DNA of 64,000 nt from Ichthyophis bannanicus (Eukaryota; Chordata; Amphibia; Gymnophiona; Ichthyophiidae), in NCBI GenBank assembly GCA_033557465.1, contig CM066033.1, forward strand, positions 704,663,637-704,727,636, read 5' to 3'. The position numbers and the translations under genes are program-made. Under the pieces are notes generated by a model. It saw only the letters and a program-made list of their open reading frames with translations, was not told the origin of the DNA and did no database searches. Below are positions 1-11,705 of the stretch, in pieces; position 1 is the first letter of the stretch; each line of letters starts with the position of its first letter.

Positions 1-1250
1 TCCACAAGGATCACAGGAGGTTCCTTTGGTTCCTCTTTCAGGGACGATATTACCAGTACAGGGTTCTTCCTTTTGGTCTGGCTTCTGCCTCAAGAGTCTT
101 CACAAAATGCATGGCAGTAATAGCAGCATTTCTAAGAACTCTAGGGATATTTGTCTTCCCTTACTTAGACGACTGGCTCATCTGAGCATTGTCAGCTCCA
201 GAGTCCAGCTCTGCCCTCTCCCGCACAATGCAGGTTCTTGAACATTTGGAGTTTGTAATAAATCTTCCAAAATCCCATCTCACTCCTCCTCAAACCTTAG
301 AGATCATAGGGGCTCTCCTAGACACGCAGCAGTCAAGGGCTTTCCTGCCACAGGTACGCTGCACTCGAGTAGTTCAACAACTTCTCAAGCAGTTATGAAA
401 ACCTCCCTAACTGCTCAAGACATGCTTCAGTTGCTCGGGTCATATGGCTTCCACTGTACATGTGGTTCTCTATGCTCGTCTACACATGCGGGCAGCTCAG
501 TGGACCTTAGCTTCACAGTGAACTCAAGCATCAGGTCATCTGGGGGACAGAATCAAGAACTCTGCATGTCTTCTTTCGTCCCTCCAATGTGGCAATCACC
601 AAAAAACCTAATCGTAGGGTCACCTTTACAGAATCCACCACACCAGTCCACCCTGACGACAGATGTGTCCAAATTGGATTGGGGAGCTCATCTGGACAAT
701 CTCTCCACTCAGGGTCTTTGAACTCAGCAGGAGGCTCAACTTCACATAAACCTGCTAGAACTCAGAACCATCTTCAGTGCTCTCAGAGTGTTCCAGGACT
801 ACCTTCATTCCAAAACAGTTCTAGTCCAGACGGACAATCAGGTAACCATGTTCTGTGTGAACAAACGGGGTGGATCAGGTTCTCAGGCCTTGTGCAACGA
901 AGCCCTACACCTATGGTCCTTTGCCATACGTCTTCAGATACACCTACTAGCGGTGTATCTCCCTGGCAAGCAGAATCTCCTGCCAGACAAACTCAGTCGA
1001 GTACTACTGCCACAAGAATGGTTTCTCCATTCAGAGAAGATTGCTTGAATCTTTCAAATCTGGGGAACCCCAGATATAGATCTGTTTGCAATTCCTCAGA
1101 ATGCCAAACTTCCCCACTTCTGTTCCAGAATTCCTGCTCAGAACAGTCAGGCAATGGATGCTTTCCATCTCTACTGGGGTCAGGACTTCCTATATGTCAA
1201 CCCACCCATTCCCCTCATTCCCAAGACTCTGTTCGAGCTTTAATGAGACA
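1..1250 (+). pseudogene. RT (C-terminal part), RNase H and methylase-like domain of A1
   Basis: The sequence opens inside the reverse transcriptase: the RVLPFGLAS block is followed by the catalytic YLDDWL motif near 162-179. RNase H follows, with the first catalytic block TTDVSKLDWGAHL near 655-695 and VQTDNQV near 823-843. After it comes the DIRS block DIDLFA...AKLP (about 1075-1110), placed by family knowledge in a Dam-like methylase domain. Stops interrupt the frame: TGA at 719-721 where sister copies have Trp, and TGA at 1046-1048. There are also frame changes around 390-400. It is a decayed pol fragment. Confidence 0.85.
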
Positions 1251-2480
1251 GGGGCCATATGATCCTCATAGGCCCACGCTGGCCACGACAGACATGGTAC
1301 CCATTGCTTCTATGTCTCTCTCAAGCCAAACCTCTGGAGTTGGGATGTGCTCCAGATCTTCTATCCCAGAAGAACGGGACGCTTCTGCACCCAAATCCTC
1401 AGTCTTTGCACTTAATGGCATGGCTACTGAGAGCTTAGAACTCCAGGAAATGAACCTTTCTCAACAGGTTAAAGATATCTTTCTGGCCTCCAGAAAATCT
1501 TCCATAAGGCGTGCTTACCCTTTTAAATGGAGAAGGTTCTCAATTTGGTGTTCAAAAAAGGATCTTAATCCTTTTTCCATTCCATTAGAGGCGTTATTTG
1601 AGTATCTCCTCCACCTTTCATCCTCTGGACTTAAAAGTAATTCAGTTAAAGTTCACCTCAGTGCCATCGCGACTTTTCACATGCCCTTTGATGGACAACC
1701 TATCTCCTCTCAACCGCTTGTAGCACGTTTTATGAGAGGTCTACTCTTAACTAAGCCTCCCATTAGGCCACCACCTGTGGCATAGGATCTTAATCTTGTC
1801 CTTGAACAGCTGATGAAGCTGCCCTTCAAAACCCCTAGCCACTACATCCCTGAAGTTTCTTTCTTGGAAAGTCATCTTCCCAATTGCCCTCACTTCTGCA
1901 AGATGCATCAGTGAGCTCCAAGCTTTAGTGGCTGACCCTCCTTATACACAGTTCCACCATGATAAGGTAGTCCTTAGGACTCATCCTCACTTTATGCCGA
2001 AGGTGGTTTCGCCTTTTCATTTGATCCAATCAGTTTACCTGCCTGTTTTCTTTCCTAGGCCTCATGCCTCTAGTACAGAAAGGAATCTACATACTCTGGA
2101 TTGCAAGCGTGCTTTGGCATTTTATCTTCAGAGAACTAGACAGCACAGAAAGGCTTCACAGCTTTTTGTTGCCTTTGATTCCATTCACCTCGGTCTTCCG
2201 GTTTCTAAGAGAACTCTCTCCAAGTGGATTGCAGAGTGTATCTCTTTTACCTATGAGAGTAAGGACTTTCTCTTGAAGGCCATGTCACAGCACACAAAGT
2301 GCGAGCAGTGGCTGCCTCTATGGCAAATCTGTGCTCTATTGCGATTGATGAAATCTGCAAAGCAGCAACCTGATCCTCTGTCCACACCTTTGCTGCCCAT
2401 TATTGCTTGGACAAGGACTCCCGTCGGGATGCCTCATTTGGCCAGACTGTTCTCCAGCATCTCCTTCAGACTTAGAACAA
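589..2480 (+). pseudogene. Tyrosine recombinase (YR) of A1, with overlapping upstream frame
   Basis: The recombinase would integrate the circular DNA intermediate. One frame is open from 589 to 1785; its first ~800 bases overlap RNase H in the -1 frame, and the recognisable YR starts near 1440 (NLSQQVKDI...SRKSSIRRAY). A TAG at 1783-1785 replaces the Trp of the conserved PPPVAWDLN block. The fold continues in another frame from 1928 (ADPPYT...VVLRTHPHFMPKVVSPFH) and is frameshifted again near 2280, in the H-x-x-R active-site region. Compared with A3 all blocks are present in order, but the protein cannot be made intact. Confidence 0.85.
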
Positions 2481-2602
2481 TTCCTACCCCCCCATCCCGG
2501 GTTTTGAAGTCAGAGATCCTTGGGAGAAAACATCACCCAATTCAGCCTGTGTTTCATTGCTCTCTCTGGTGTCATTTCCCTGGCATCTCCAAGCTAGGGA
2601 GT

Positions 2603-2703
2603 CCCATATGTGAAGACTACATTCCTGCTTGTTCCTGGAGATAGCATAGTTAATCACCTTTAACAGATGATCTCCGTGAACAGCAGGAATTGAGTCTTCA
2701 TAA
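2603..2703. repeat. Internal complementary region (ICR) of A1
   Basis: The first half (cccatatgtgaagactac to ctggagata) is the reverse complement of a family-A left terminus. The second half (gcatagttaatcacc to gagtcttca) is the reverse complement of the right terminus. In DIRS elements this region is thought to template joining of the two ends during circle formation. Confidence 0.85.
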
Positions 2704-2775
2704 CCCACCCTCCTCCCCTAGGAGTTGAATTTCTCTTTCTCTCTCTCCTTCTCTCCTTTTATCTCAGCTACAAAC

Positions 2776-2930
2776 TCAACTGAGGAGGGAGAGTTGGAAA
2801 GGCAGGAAGGCAGCAGCGCAGGTGCAGTGGGATGCTCCCAAAAGCTTTCCTATAGGACGCTTCACCCATATGTAAAGACTAGATTCCTGCTATTCCTGGA
2901 GATCACCTGTTACAGGTGAGTAACTACACT
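2776..2930. repeat. Right ITR of A1
   Basis: Inverted copy of the family-A left ITR (compare 16708-16870). It ends with the palindrome cacctgttacaggtg and gtaactacact. A stretch around the ggtaccgac core, present in sister ITRs, is missing between ggacgc and ttcacccatatg near 2860. Confidence 0.85.
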
Positions 2931-3760
2931 TTCCCAGTGGTCTCAGGCATTGGGTCGCCTTGGAAACAGAATACTGGTCTCTACCCCACCTAATTTCATT
3001 TCTCCAGTGGTGGCAATCCACAGAAAAACTTCTAGTTGGGTCACCTTTTCAGATGCCTCCAAATCAATGTACCCTGACAACCGATGTGTCCAAATTGGGC
3101 TGGGGAGCTCATCTGGACAATCTCTCCACTCAGGGACTTTGGTCTCATCAGGAGTCACAACTCCACATAAATCTGCTGTAACGCAGAGCCATCCACAATG
3201 TTCTCAAGATGTTCCAGTACCGTCTTCGATTATGTACAGTTCTAGTCCAGACGGACAATCAAGTAGCCATGTTCTACTTGACCAAGCAGGGCGGAACAGG
3301 CTCGGACCCTTTGCAGCGAAGCCCTGCACCTGTGGTCTTTTTCCATACAGCATCACATTCACCTACTTGCAGTGTATCTTCCAGGCAAGCAGAATGTCTT
3401 GGCGGACAAACTGAGTCAAGTCCTGCTACCCCACGAATGGTTTCTCCATGCAGACAAGATCATTCACATTTTTCAGATCTGGGGAACCCCAGATATAGAA
3501 CTGTTCGCAATTCCTCAGAATGCCAAGCTTCCCCGCTTCTACTCCAGGATGCCTGCACAGAACCACCAGCACGTAGATGCCTTTCACCTCACTGGGGTGA
3601 AGGCGTCCTATATGCCTTCCCTCCTATTTCCCTCTTTCCCAAGACTCTTTTCAAACTCCAGAGAGACAGGGGCTACATGATACTCCATAGCCCCTCGCTG
3701 GTCATGACAACCATGGTATCCTCTCCTTCTTCATCTGTCTCAAGCTCAACCCGTAGATAA
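2931..3760 (+). pseudogene. RNase H and methylase-like domain of A0
   Basis: Shows LTTDVSKLGWGAHL near 3070-3115, INLL near 3165, VQTDNQVAMFY near 3245-3275, then the FAIPQNAKLPRF block and a YAFPP-type block near 3610. Coding switches frame several times, and a TAA follows INLL at 3179-3181. The -1 frame across 2950-3414 stays open, as in other family-A copies. Confidence 0.8.
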
Positions 3761-4885
3761 GGGGTTTGCTCCAGATCTCCTCTCTCAGGAGGAGGGGATG
3801 ATGCTCCATCCCAATCCGCAGTCCCTCCATGTTACAGCATGGCTGCTGAAGGCATAGCTTTCCAGTACATTAACCTCTCTCATCAGGTTAAGGATATCCT
3901 TTTAGCTTCTAGGAAGCCTTCCACTAGGCGCTCCTATGCTTTCAGGTGGCGTAGATTTTCTCTCTGGTGTTCTCAGAGGGTGCTTAACCTCTTCTCAGCT
4001 CCGGTGGATGTATTACTTGAATATCTTCTCCACCTGTCTACTTCTGGACTCAAAACCAATTTGGTAAGAGAACACCTAAGTGCAATTGCGGCCTCTCACA
4101 TACCCTTAGATGGTCAGCCCATCTCTTCTCAGCTGCCTGTAGCACGTTTCATGAGGGGTCTTCTATTAAATAAACCTCCCATTAAGCCCCCTCCAGTGGC
4201 ATGGGATCTTAATGTTGTTTTAGGATAGCTTCTCAAGCTGCCCTTTGAACCTCTAGCCACTACTTCTTTGAGGTTTCTCATCTGGAAGGTTATCTTTACT
4301 TCAGCAAGACACATTAGTGAGCTCCAGGCTTTGGTAGCTGACCCTCCTTATACATGATTCCACCATAAGGTAGTCCTTAGGACTCATCCTCACTTTATGC
4401 CAAAGGTAGTCTCACCCTTCCATTTAAACCAGTTGGTTTACCTCCCTGTCTTTTTCCCTAGACCTCATTCCTCTAGGGCAGAAGCAACCCTTCACACTCT
4501 GGATTGCAAACGTGCTTTCGCTTTTTATCTACAGAGAACTCAAGAGCACAGAAAAGCTTCTCAGCTTTGCATCGCCTTTGACTTGAGTCACCTGAGATTG
4601 CCTGTATCCAAGTGAACTCTCTCCAGATGGATAGCGGATTGCATGTCCTTTGCTTACGAAAGTGCAGGACTCTCTCTCAAGGGTCAGGTTACTGCACATA
4701 ATGTTCGGGCCAAGGCTGCCTCTGTGGCAAATCTATGCTCTGTAGCGATTGATGAGATATGCAAAGCAGCAACCTGATCTTCTGTCCACACTTTTACTGC
4801 TTACTATTGCCTAGACAAGGACTCCTGCTGGGATGCCTTGTTTGGCCAAGCTGTTCTACAGCATCTCTTTCAGACTTAGATCAAC
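3761..4885 (+). pseudogene. Tyrosine recombinase of A0
   Basis: YR blocks in order: LSHQVKDILLASRKPSTRRSY near 3870-3935, then YLLHLSTSGLKTN, PPPVAWDLN, the Arg block (here SARHISELQAL, so the second Arg of the usual RR is His), VVLRTHPHFMPKVV, HTLDCKRAFAFY and a C-terminal segment with the Tyr region near 4800. Breaks include TAG at 4226-4228 (CAG in sister copies), a stop at 4357 and TGA at about 4612-4614. It is a decayed copy. Confidence 0.85.
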
Positions 4886-5006
4886 TCCTACCCTCCGTCC
4901 CTGGTTTCAATACAAGACATCCTTGGAGGCTATATGACCTAGTCACTTATGCCTGTGATCCACATCTCACTCTGAGGTCATCTCTCTGGCATCTCCAAGT
5001 TAGGAA

Positions 5007-5110
5007 GTCCCATATATGAAGACTACATTCCTGCTTGTTCCTGGAGATAGCGTAGTTACTCACCTGTAACTGGTGATCTCTGAGAACAGCAGGAATTTAG
5101 TCTTCACAAC
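5007..5110. repeat. ICR of A0
   Basis: Same composite as in A1: reverse complement of the left end (cccatatatgaagactac to ggagata), then reverse complement of the right end (gcgtagttactcacc to gtcttcac). Confidence 0.85.
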
Positions 5111-5179
5111 CCACCCTCCTCCCCTAGGAATTGTACTTTCCTCTTCTTTTCCTTCTCTCCTTTTATATCAGCTACAAAC

Positions 5180-5361
5180 TCAACTGAGGAGGGAGGGCGG
5201 GAAGGCAGCTACGCAGGCGCAGTGGGATGCTCCCAAAAGCTTTTCTATTGGACGCTGGGGAGCATTCCCGTACAGGCTCCGTCGGTACCAATGTTACCCA
5301 TATGTGAAGACTCAATTCCTGATGTTCCCAGAGATCACCTGTTACAGGTGAATAACTCTGC
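5180..5361. repeat. Right ITR of A0
   Basis: Reverse complement of the family-A left ITR, including a degenerate ggtaccga core (ggtaccaatg), the cacctgttacaggtg palindrome at about 5337-5351, and the terminus. A T/A-rich tail of another element follows at once. Confidence 0.85.
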
Positions 5362-5362
5362 T

Positions 5363-5465
5363 TTATATTTATTTATTTTTATTTTATTTATTTTATTGCT
5401 CTTATATACCGCACGGTTTACATACAATGATACTATGCCAAATAGGCACTTACAATGAAACAGGA
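5363..5465 (-). mobile_element. SINE/LINE 3'-tail fragment
   Basis: On the minus strand this reads gtaaaccgtgcggtatata followed by an A-rich (ataaa)n tail. The same gcggtatat motif with an A-rich tail ends the insertions at 25153-25302 and 46858-47032, so it is the 3' end of a dispersed retroposon. The family cannot be named from the sequence alone. Confidence 0.5.
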
Positions 5466-6189
5466 GATTATCTGTTATGTGTGGAAGTTCAGTGTGTGTG
5501 TATATGTGGAAGTTCAGTGTGTGTGTCTGTGCTTGTCGGAGCTGAGTGTGTGGGAACTGTGTGTGTGTGTGTTTGGGAGCTAAGAATGTGTGGGTGTCTG
5601 TGTAGGAGCTTGGGTGTGTGTGTGTGTTTGGAGCTGAATATGTATATGTGTATGAGGAAGCAGATTGTGTGCATGTGTGTGTGAAGGACTGATTGTGCAT
5701 GTGTGTGGTTGTGTGTATGTATGTGCTGGAGCTGTATGTGTGTCTTGGAGCTGTGTGGGGGGGAGGAGGGGGGCTGAGAATTTGTGTGTGGAAACTCAAT
5801 GTGTATATCTCGGAGCCAAGTGTGTGTGTGTCTGCCCGTGTGCTTGTCACACCTGAGTGTGTGTGGGGGAGCTGACAAGGTGTCAATCTGTCGTTGTGGG
5901 AGCTGTGTGTGTGTGGGTGTGAGATGGGATGTGTGTGGGAGTTTGGTATGTATATTGTGTGAGAGAGCTGATTGTGAGCATGTATGTGTGGGGGTGGGTG
6001 TGAGTATGAATATGTGTGTGATAGAGCTGATTGTGAGCGTGTGTGTGTGAGGGAGCTGATTGTGTAAGCGTGGGCATGTGTGTGGTTGTGCATGTGTGAG
6101 GGAGCAGGTTGTATTATGCATGTGTGTGTATGTGGCAGTTATTGTGTGTGTGTGTGAGGGAGCTGATTGTGTTTGTGTGTATGTGTCGT
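5466..6189. repeat. GT-rich minisatellite, first block
   Basis: Irregular tandem array of units of the type gggagctgattgtgtgtgtg, 20-45 bases long, mixing (tg)n runs with a ggagctga spacer. It continues beyond the LINE insertion at 13942-16700. The long open frames on its minus strand (Thr/His/Ser-rich) are by-products of the repeat and not genes. Confidence 0.9.
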
Positions 6190-6332
6190 TAGTAACATAG
6201 TATATGATGGCAGATAAAGACCAGTATGGTCCATCTAGACTGTAAAGTAGGTGCACCTCCTCATGCCTTTGTTTAGGGGTGTACCCACCACTCCGTTTAG
6301 ATCACTCCTGTCTGTTGAGATATAAGAGAGAG
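6190..6332 (-). mobile_element. CR1/L2-like LINE, 3'-terminal piece (cut off by element C)
   Basis: The motif taacatagtatatgatggc with agaccagtatggtccatc is the reverse complement of the LINE 3' end also seen at 15766-15897. The body of the same LINE resumes at 12271 on the far side of element C, so C inserted into its 3' UTR. Confidence 0.75.
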
Positions 6333-6495
6333 TTCCTTTTCGGTCCTCCAGTTCAGTCCTCCACCTCTGGGTAGTGGACCTCCTCCTGCAGCATGGAGAC
6401 TGGGCATGTCAAAACTGTGACATCACTGGATGTACTCTGCTGGTCTCTCCTATCAGCCCCAGTGTGTCCAGTCTCCATGCAGCAGGAGGACGTAG
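6333..6495. repeat. Left ITR of element C
   Basis: From ttccttttcggtcctcc through the block tggagactgggcatgtc to the cagtctccatgcagcaggagg repeat. It is matched in reverse complement at 12119-12270. The ITR contains a smaller inverted repeat of its own (cagcatggagactggg against cagtctccatgcagc). Confidence 0.85.
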
Positions 6496-7261
6496 TGAGC
6501 CTAGGTGCTGGGCTCACTTGAGGCGTTGGGGGGGTTTCATTTCTTCCCTTTCACTTCATTTAATTTGTTTTGTTGCCTAATAAAAAAAAAAGAGGTTCTT
6601 GGCTGGGCTCGAACCAGCTTAGGTGGCTGCCTCTCAACTCCCAAATTCTCTCCTGTTGTTAAGCTGCTCTTCCCTCCTGGTTTGAACGGAGGGAAGTCGT
6701 TCAGCGAGACCGGCAAGTTTCCTGGCAGCTCCGGGGATCACAGCGCCTCTTTTTCAGTGCTGGCATGCAAAGCCGGGGGCCAAAGAGCTCTCTCCGTGAT
6801 TGCTGCTCGTGCTACCTGGTAAGCAGCATCGCGGATAGCAGAGCTACCGATCGCGTCGGCGAAGAGAGAACTGCAGTTTGGGGGTGCTTTCGGGCCCGAC
6901 AGGCAGGTGAGTGCCCTGGGGAGCTGCGATTCGGCGGGGAAAGTGTTTAGAACCACGGCGGGGTTTTGTAGTGGCAAGCAGGCCCTGCTCATTTTCTTCC
7001 CACAGTTTTTCTGGATGTGAGGCAGAGGCAGCTCATTGCAGAGAGCTTAGATTCTGTGGGGGATAGTTTCTTTAGATTAAATTAAGGTAAATTAGGTTAA
7101 TTCAAGATATTTTGATTTGATTTGGGTTTCATTTTCTTTAAATTTGATTATAGGCTTAAGGAAGCTCTAAAAAAAGGGACTTTTAGTTTCTAAGGGATGT
7201 TTAATATTTAATATTTAATTTCATTTTTAATCATTTAATTTAATTTATTGAGTTTAGCTCA
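6496..7261 (+). other. 5' leader of element C, no gene seen
   Basis: Non-coding stretch between ITR and gag. It contains an A-run at about 6581-6591, a GC-rich part (6650-6960) and an AT-rich part (7060-7260). Short open frames here match nothing recognisable. An internal promoter would be expected somewhere in the ITR/leader, but no specific site is claimed. Confidence 0.5.
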
Positions 7262-8754
7262 TGCCGTCCCGCCCACAGTGCCTGGGGTGTGGCATGCGCA
7301 GGAGCGCAGTCTCGGACGTAAGGGTCTGCAGGGGCTGCGTGCTGGCATCGAGCACGATGGAGTAGGAGGTTCAAGAGAAGTCTGGTGAGGGGACTCAAAG
7401 CCCATCCCCTATGGGAGAAGGTGAGTCTCTGTTGGAAGCTCCGTCTGTACCCCTTCTGGAAGGCCAGGCTTCGGCCAGTTCCGTGTCGCCGGCAGGGTCT
7501 TGAGCGGCTCTTGGAGGTTTTTTCTCCAGATTGTGTACTGATAATGCATCGGGCTTATTGCTTGTGTCAGCAGGGGGCAGTGACAGAGCCTGTGTCCCTT
7601 GGAGCGACGGGACAACATTCCGGTTCAGAAAAGACCAGTATAACTCTGGTAAGACCTCTGAAGAGGGCACGTTCGATCGAGGTCCAGCCCTTGGATTCGG
7701 ATTGGATGGAAACGGATGAAGTGGAGTTGGAATCAGAGGCTGGACTGGAAGAACTTGAGGAAGGAGAGATTCCAGACCCGGAGGATCAGGCAAGAATCAT
7801 AAGAGTCTTACGAAGGGAGGAGCTTACGGCACTCATTACCGAGTCCGTTCAGGTGCTCAACCTGGCTTCAGTTCATCCAACGGAGGAAAAGGGTCTGGAG
7901 GGTCCTCTCATTCAGACAGTGCGACAAACTCAGGCGGTGTTTCCCGTTCACCGAGTGGTTGACCGCATGATTCAAGACTAATGGGATGTGCCCAAAGCGG
8001 GGTTATGAGGGGTGAGAGCTATGAATAGGCGCTATCCCTTAGCGGACAAGGAGAAGGAGAAGTTTCGGTCTCCCCATATAGATGCAGCTGTGTCAGCATT
8101 CACGAAAAAGACGACTATTCCAGTAGAAGGTAGTGCAGCCTTGAAAGATGCGCAGACAGGAAGATGGATGGACTATTAAGACAAGCCTTTGAGGTTAATG
8201 CTCTTTCTTTGCAAGCATCTATTTGCGGGGCTCGGGTGGCAAGAGCTTGCCTCAGGTGGTCGCAACGCTTGCAGCAGCCGTCGCAACAGTCACAAGAGCG
8301 ATTAATGGATGTGACACGGCTGAAATCAGTGGCGGCATACTTGGCTGATGTCCATTATGATTTGATTAGGACATTGGCAAATAGTATGTCGTCTTTGGTA
8401 GCCGCGCGCCGTTATCTATGGTTAAGAAATTGGGCAGTGGATGTGTCTCCTAAGTCGCGTCTCAGTAAGCTTCCATTCAAAGGGAAGTTGTTGTTTGGTG
8501 AGGACCTGGACAAGTTGGTTAAAGATTTGGGAGAGTCCAAAGGCGGAAGGTTACTGGAGGACAAGCCAAAGCAGGGGAGATCCTTGACTTATTCGCGTGG
8601 TCAATTTAGAGATTTCAGGCGGTTTCGTACCTCTCGCTTAGGAGGTTTTCAAAGAGGAAGATTTACTTCAAGAGCGCAGGGGTTTCGTGGCTTTCGGGGA
8701 GCAGGTAGGGGATTCGCAACCCCTTCTTCCACAACGGTCCGAAAAGCACAATGA
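7262..8754 (+). pseudogene. gag-like ORF1 of element C
   Basis: ATG at 7262 starts a short Cys-rich segment with two C-x2-C pairs (CLGC and CRGC), cut by a TAG at about 7364-7366. An acidic stretch rich in Glu follows (near 7700-7790, frame opening at 7385), stopping at 7979-7981. The C-terminal part is open from 8164 to 8754: an alpha-helical segment, the block KLPFKGKLLFGEDLDKL (near 8467-8520; compare GENLFGK in families A and B), then an Arg/Gly/Phe-rich tail likely to bind nucleic acid. By family, this is the DIRS structural protein. It is broken at least twice. Confidence 0.75.
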
Positions 8755-8851
8755 AGCGAGGCGGGTAAGGATTCAGGGTAGGGATTCAGCCGATAGGAGG
8801 ACGACTAAGGCACTTCTTCCTGCCTGGGCCCAGATAACGTCCAATCAATAG

Positions 8852-10641
8852 GTGTTGGAAGTTATGCGCGAAGGTTATGCTCTCGAATTTGCTCGTCCAG
8901 CATTAGATTCATTCGTCCTGTTACCTTGCAAGGGGGAGCAGAGAACGGTCGCGGTCCGCCAGACATTAGAAAGACTCTTTCAGTTGGCAGTGTTGGTGCC
9001 GGTGCCGCAGGAGCTTTACGGCGTTGGTCGTTACTCTGTTTATTTTGTTGTACCAAAAAAGGACAGATCTCTCTGCCCTATCCTGGACCTCAAGGGAGTA
9101 GATCGATGTCTGCGAGTGCCGCACTTTCGAATGGAGCCATTACGGTCGGTAATAGTGGCGGTGCAGCAGGGAGAATTTTTGACGTCCCTCAATCTTACCG
9201 AAGCGTACTTGCACATCAGCTCATCAGCGGTTCCTAAGGTTTGCTCTTCCATGGGAGCATTTTCAGTTTCAAGCTTTGCCCTTCGGGTTGGTGATGGCGC
9301 TGCGCACCTTCACCCAGGTTATGGTGGTGGTGGTGGTGGCAGTGGCACTGCAAAAGGAAGGAATCTTAGTTCACCCTTACCTCGACGATTGGTTGATTTG
9401 GGCAAAATCCAAGGCCGAAAGCGTGCAAGTGACAGGCAAAGTGGTGGCCTTCCTTCAGAGTCTCGGCTGGGTAGTCAAGGCGGCCAAGAACTGTTTGGTT
9501 CCATCGCAGGTGCTAGAGTACTTAGGAGTGCGGTTCGAAAACTCGATTTGGAGCAGTGTTTCTACCAGATCGATGACCTCAGGCCCTTCGGCAACTAGTA
9601 TGCAAGTTTGTGTCGACTCCGGCGCCATTGCTTGGGTCTATCTTCGTGTGCTAGGGACGATGGCGGCGACGCTGGAGGTAGTGCCATGGGCCAGGGCTCA
9701 TATGCACCCATTACAGAGGTCGCTGCTTCGGCGCTGGTCGCACCAGAATGACTCGCTGAACAAACATCTTCCATGTCCATTGCGAGTCAGGCAGTCCCTT
9801 CAGTGGTGGCTTCGCCCAGGAAATTTGGCGGCAGGCATGCCACTGGAGCAACCGCAGTGGCTCCCCATGTTGACAGATGCGAGTCTCCAAGGTTGGGGAG
9901 CTCATTGCAGGGAGCTTTTCGCACAAGGGACTTGGAGCAATCAGGCGGCCCAGTGGTCAATCAACCGTCTAGAACTAGGAGCAGTGTTCTTGGCACTACA
10001 AGCATTCGAAACAGCGGTGAAAGGTCGAGCGGTGCGAGTGCTGTCGGACAACTCCGACAGTGACTTATCTCAGTCATCAGGGAGGCACGGGAAGCGCGGC
10101 AATGGAAGAGGAATCAGGGGCTCTGTTCGCCTGGGTGGAGCCCCATCTACAGTCAATTTCGGTGGCGCACATAGCGGGAACAGACAATGTGATGGCAGAT
10201 TTTCTCAGCAGAGTCCGGGTGGATGCCAAAGAATGGGAGCTTCATCCGGAGGTATTTGCCCAGATAGTCCGCAGGTGGGGTCCTCCAGTCATGGATCTCA
10301 TTGCAACTTTTCGGTCGGCTAAGGTGAGTCGCTACTACAGCAGAAAACGAGACAGGATGTTGGAGGGTATCGATGCCCTCATACAGCAATGGCCATCGCA
10401 CGGTCTACTCTATGTATTTTCTCCGTGGGCACTCATAGGTCGAGTGCTGCAGTGCATCGAAGCCCATCGGGGGAGAGTGGTGTTAGTAGCTCCAGATTGG
10501 CCGAGACGTCCTTGGTATGCCGATCTAGTTCGCTTGCTCGACGGGGACCCTTGGCAATTGCTGGCAATTGTGACCTGTTGTGTCAGGGACCTCTTCGAAT
10601 GCCTCAGGTGGATCGGTTCTCATTTACGGCTTGGCCTTTGA
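8852..10641 (+). pseudogene. RT, RNase H and methylase-like domain of element C
   Basis: RT runs from about 8850: YFVVPKKDRSLCPILDLK near 9040-9095, then a frame change near 9240-9300, MPFGL at 9276, and catalytic YLDDWLI near 9378-9398. RNase H shows LTDASLQGWGAHC near 9868-9906, INRLELGAVFLALQAF and a degenerate VLSDNSD near 10040, then continues from 10060 in another frame (HIAGTDNVMADFLSRV). The DIRS methylase-like block follows (MDLIATF...YVFSPWALI...LVAPDWPRRPW, 10290-10515). A (ggt)n expansion near 9320-9340 alters the RT. The copy is inactive. Confidence 0.82.
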
Positions 10642-10649
10642 AAGGGCAA

Positions 10650-11688
10650 GGTTAAGGAGAAAAGGCTATTCTGGAGTGGTGATTGCGACCTTACTTTGGT
10701 CCAGGAAGAGGTCCACTTCTCTGGCGTATGTCCGTATCTGACGTATATTTGAGGACTGGTGTTCTCAGCAGAAGGTCCGGGCTGCCATGGTGTCCGTTCC
10801 GACTGTATTAAGTTTCTTACAGGACGGTTTTGATAAGGGTCTGGCAGCCATCTCCTTAAGGGTCCAGCTGGTAGCTCTTTCTTGCTGTAGAGGTAAGGTT
10901 CAGGGGATGGCCCTGGCTCCCACGTCGACGTGATTCGGTTTCAAAAAGCGGTATCTTGGTTGCGGCCTTCTTGTAGAATCGTGGTTCCCCCATGGGATCT
11001 CAACTTGGTTTTGGGGGCGTTGACTAGAGAGCCTTTCGAGCCCTTACATCAAGCTTCAATTAAGAATTTAGCCTTAAAAACTGTTTTTAGTGGCCATTTG
11101 TTCGCCACATCGTGTGTTGGAGTTGCAGGCCGTGTCCTGTCGGGAACCGTTTTTGTCTTTTTCCAAAGAAAAGGTGGTCTTGCGGCCTGTGCCGTCCTTT
11201 TTGCCCCAGGTGGTTTCTCCTTTCCACCTGAATCAATCAGTCTCATTGCCAGTTTTGGGGCCTATGGGAGAGAACGTCTCGGACCGTAGTCTTTGCCGGT
11301 TGGACATAAAAAGAGTTCTGCGTCAATACTTAAGAGTTTCAGAACCTTTCATAAGTCTGATCGCCTATTTGTTCTGTTTGGAGGTCCACATAAAGGAGAA
11401 GCGGCAGCCAAAGCTTCAATTTCTAGATGGGTCTGAGAAGCAATAGCTTCAGCATATATCTTGCAGGGTCGTCAGGTGCCTGTGGGGTTACGGGCTCACT
11501 CTACTAGAGCGCAAGTGACTTCTGGGGCGGAGCATAGTTTGATTCCGCCAGTGGAGATTTGCAGAGCAGCCACTTGGTCGTCTCTCCTTACTTTCAGTAA
11601 GCGCTACCGCCTGGATGTTCAGGCAGCGAACGATGCCTGTTTCGGGTCAGTGGTGTTGCGATCTGGGTGGACAGGTCCCTCCCAATGA
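10650..11688 (+). pseudogene. Tyrosine recombinase of element C
   Basis: YR blocks recognised by comparison with families A and B: PPWDLNLVLGALTREPFEP near 10985-11040, a region near 11090-11125 equivalent to the SARRISELQ Arg block (here degenerate), VVLRPVPSFLPQVVSPFHLNQ near 11175-11240, LDIKRVLRQYL, then RAHSTRAQVTS (H-x-x-R) near 11485, ICRAATWSS near 11555 and the probable nucleophile Tyr codon at 11605-11607 (KRYRLDV). At least three frame changes separate these blocks. Confidence 0.78.
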
Positions 11689-11705
11689 TTACTGCTCTGT
11701 TACAT

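Larger units (their letters stand above)
1..2930 (+). mobile_element. DIRS-type YR retrotransposon, copy A1 (left half outside window)
   Basis: Holds the 3' part of a family-A DIRS element: end of RT, RNase H, methylase-like domain, tyrosine recombinase, ICR and right ITR. The right terminus reads gtaactacact and is followed directly by RNase H coding sequence of another family-A copy (A0), so A1 is nested in A0. Reading frames carry several stops and frameshifts, so this copy is inactive. Confidence 0.9.
2931..5361 (+). mobile_element. DIRS-type retrotransposon, copy A0 (3' part; host of A1)
   Basis: Begins mid-RNase H at the QWSQALGR block exactly where A1 ends, and continues through RNase H, YR, ICR and right ITR to gtaactctgct-like end sequence at about 5361. 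The 5' half would lie left of the window on the far side of A1. Decay is similar to A1. Confidence 0.85.

Noticed and set aside
5335..6256. Long minus-strand open frames (over 250 codons) rich in His, Thr and Ser
   Set aside because: They are translations of the (ca)n side of the GT minisatellite; no domain, and composition is fixed by the repeat. Same for 14180-14667 and 15896-16837.
6738..6992. Short open frames in the leader of element C as genes
   Set aside because: No similarity to known proteins; located between ITR and gag where DIRS elements are non-coding.
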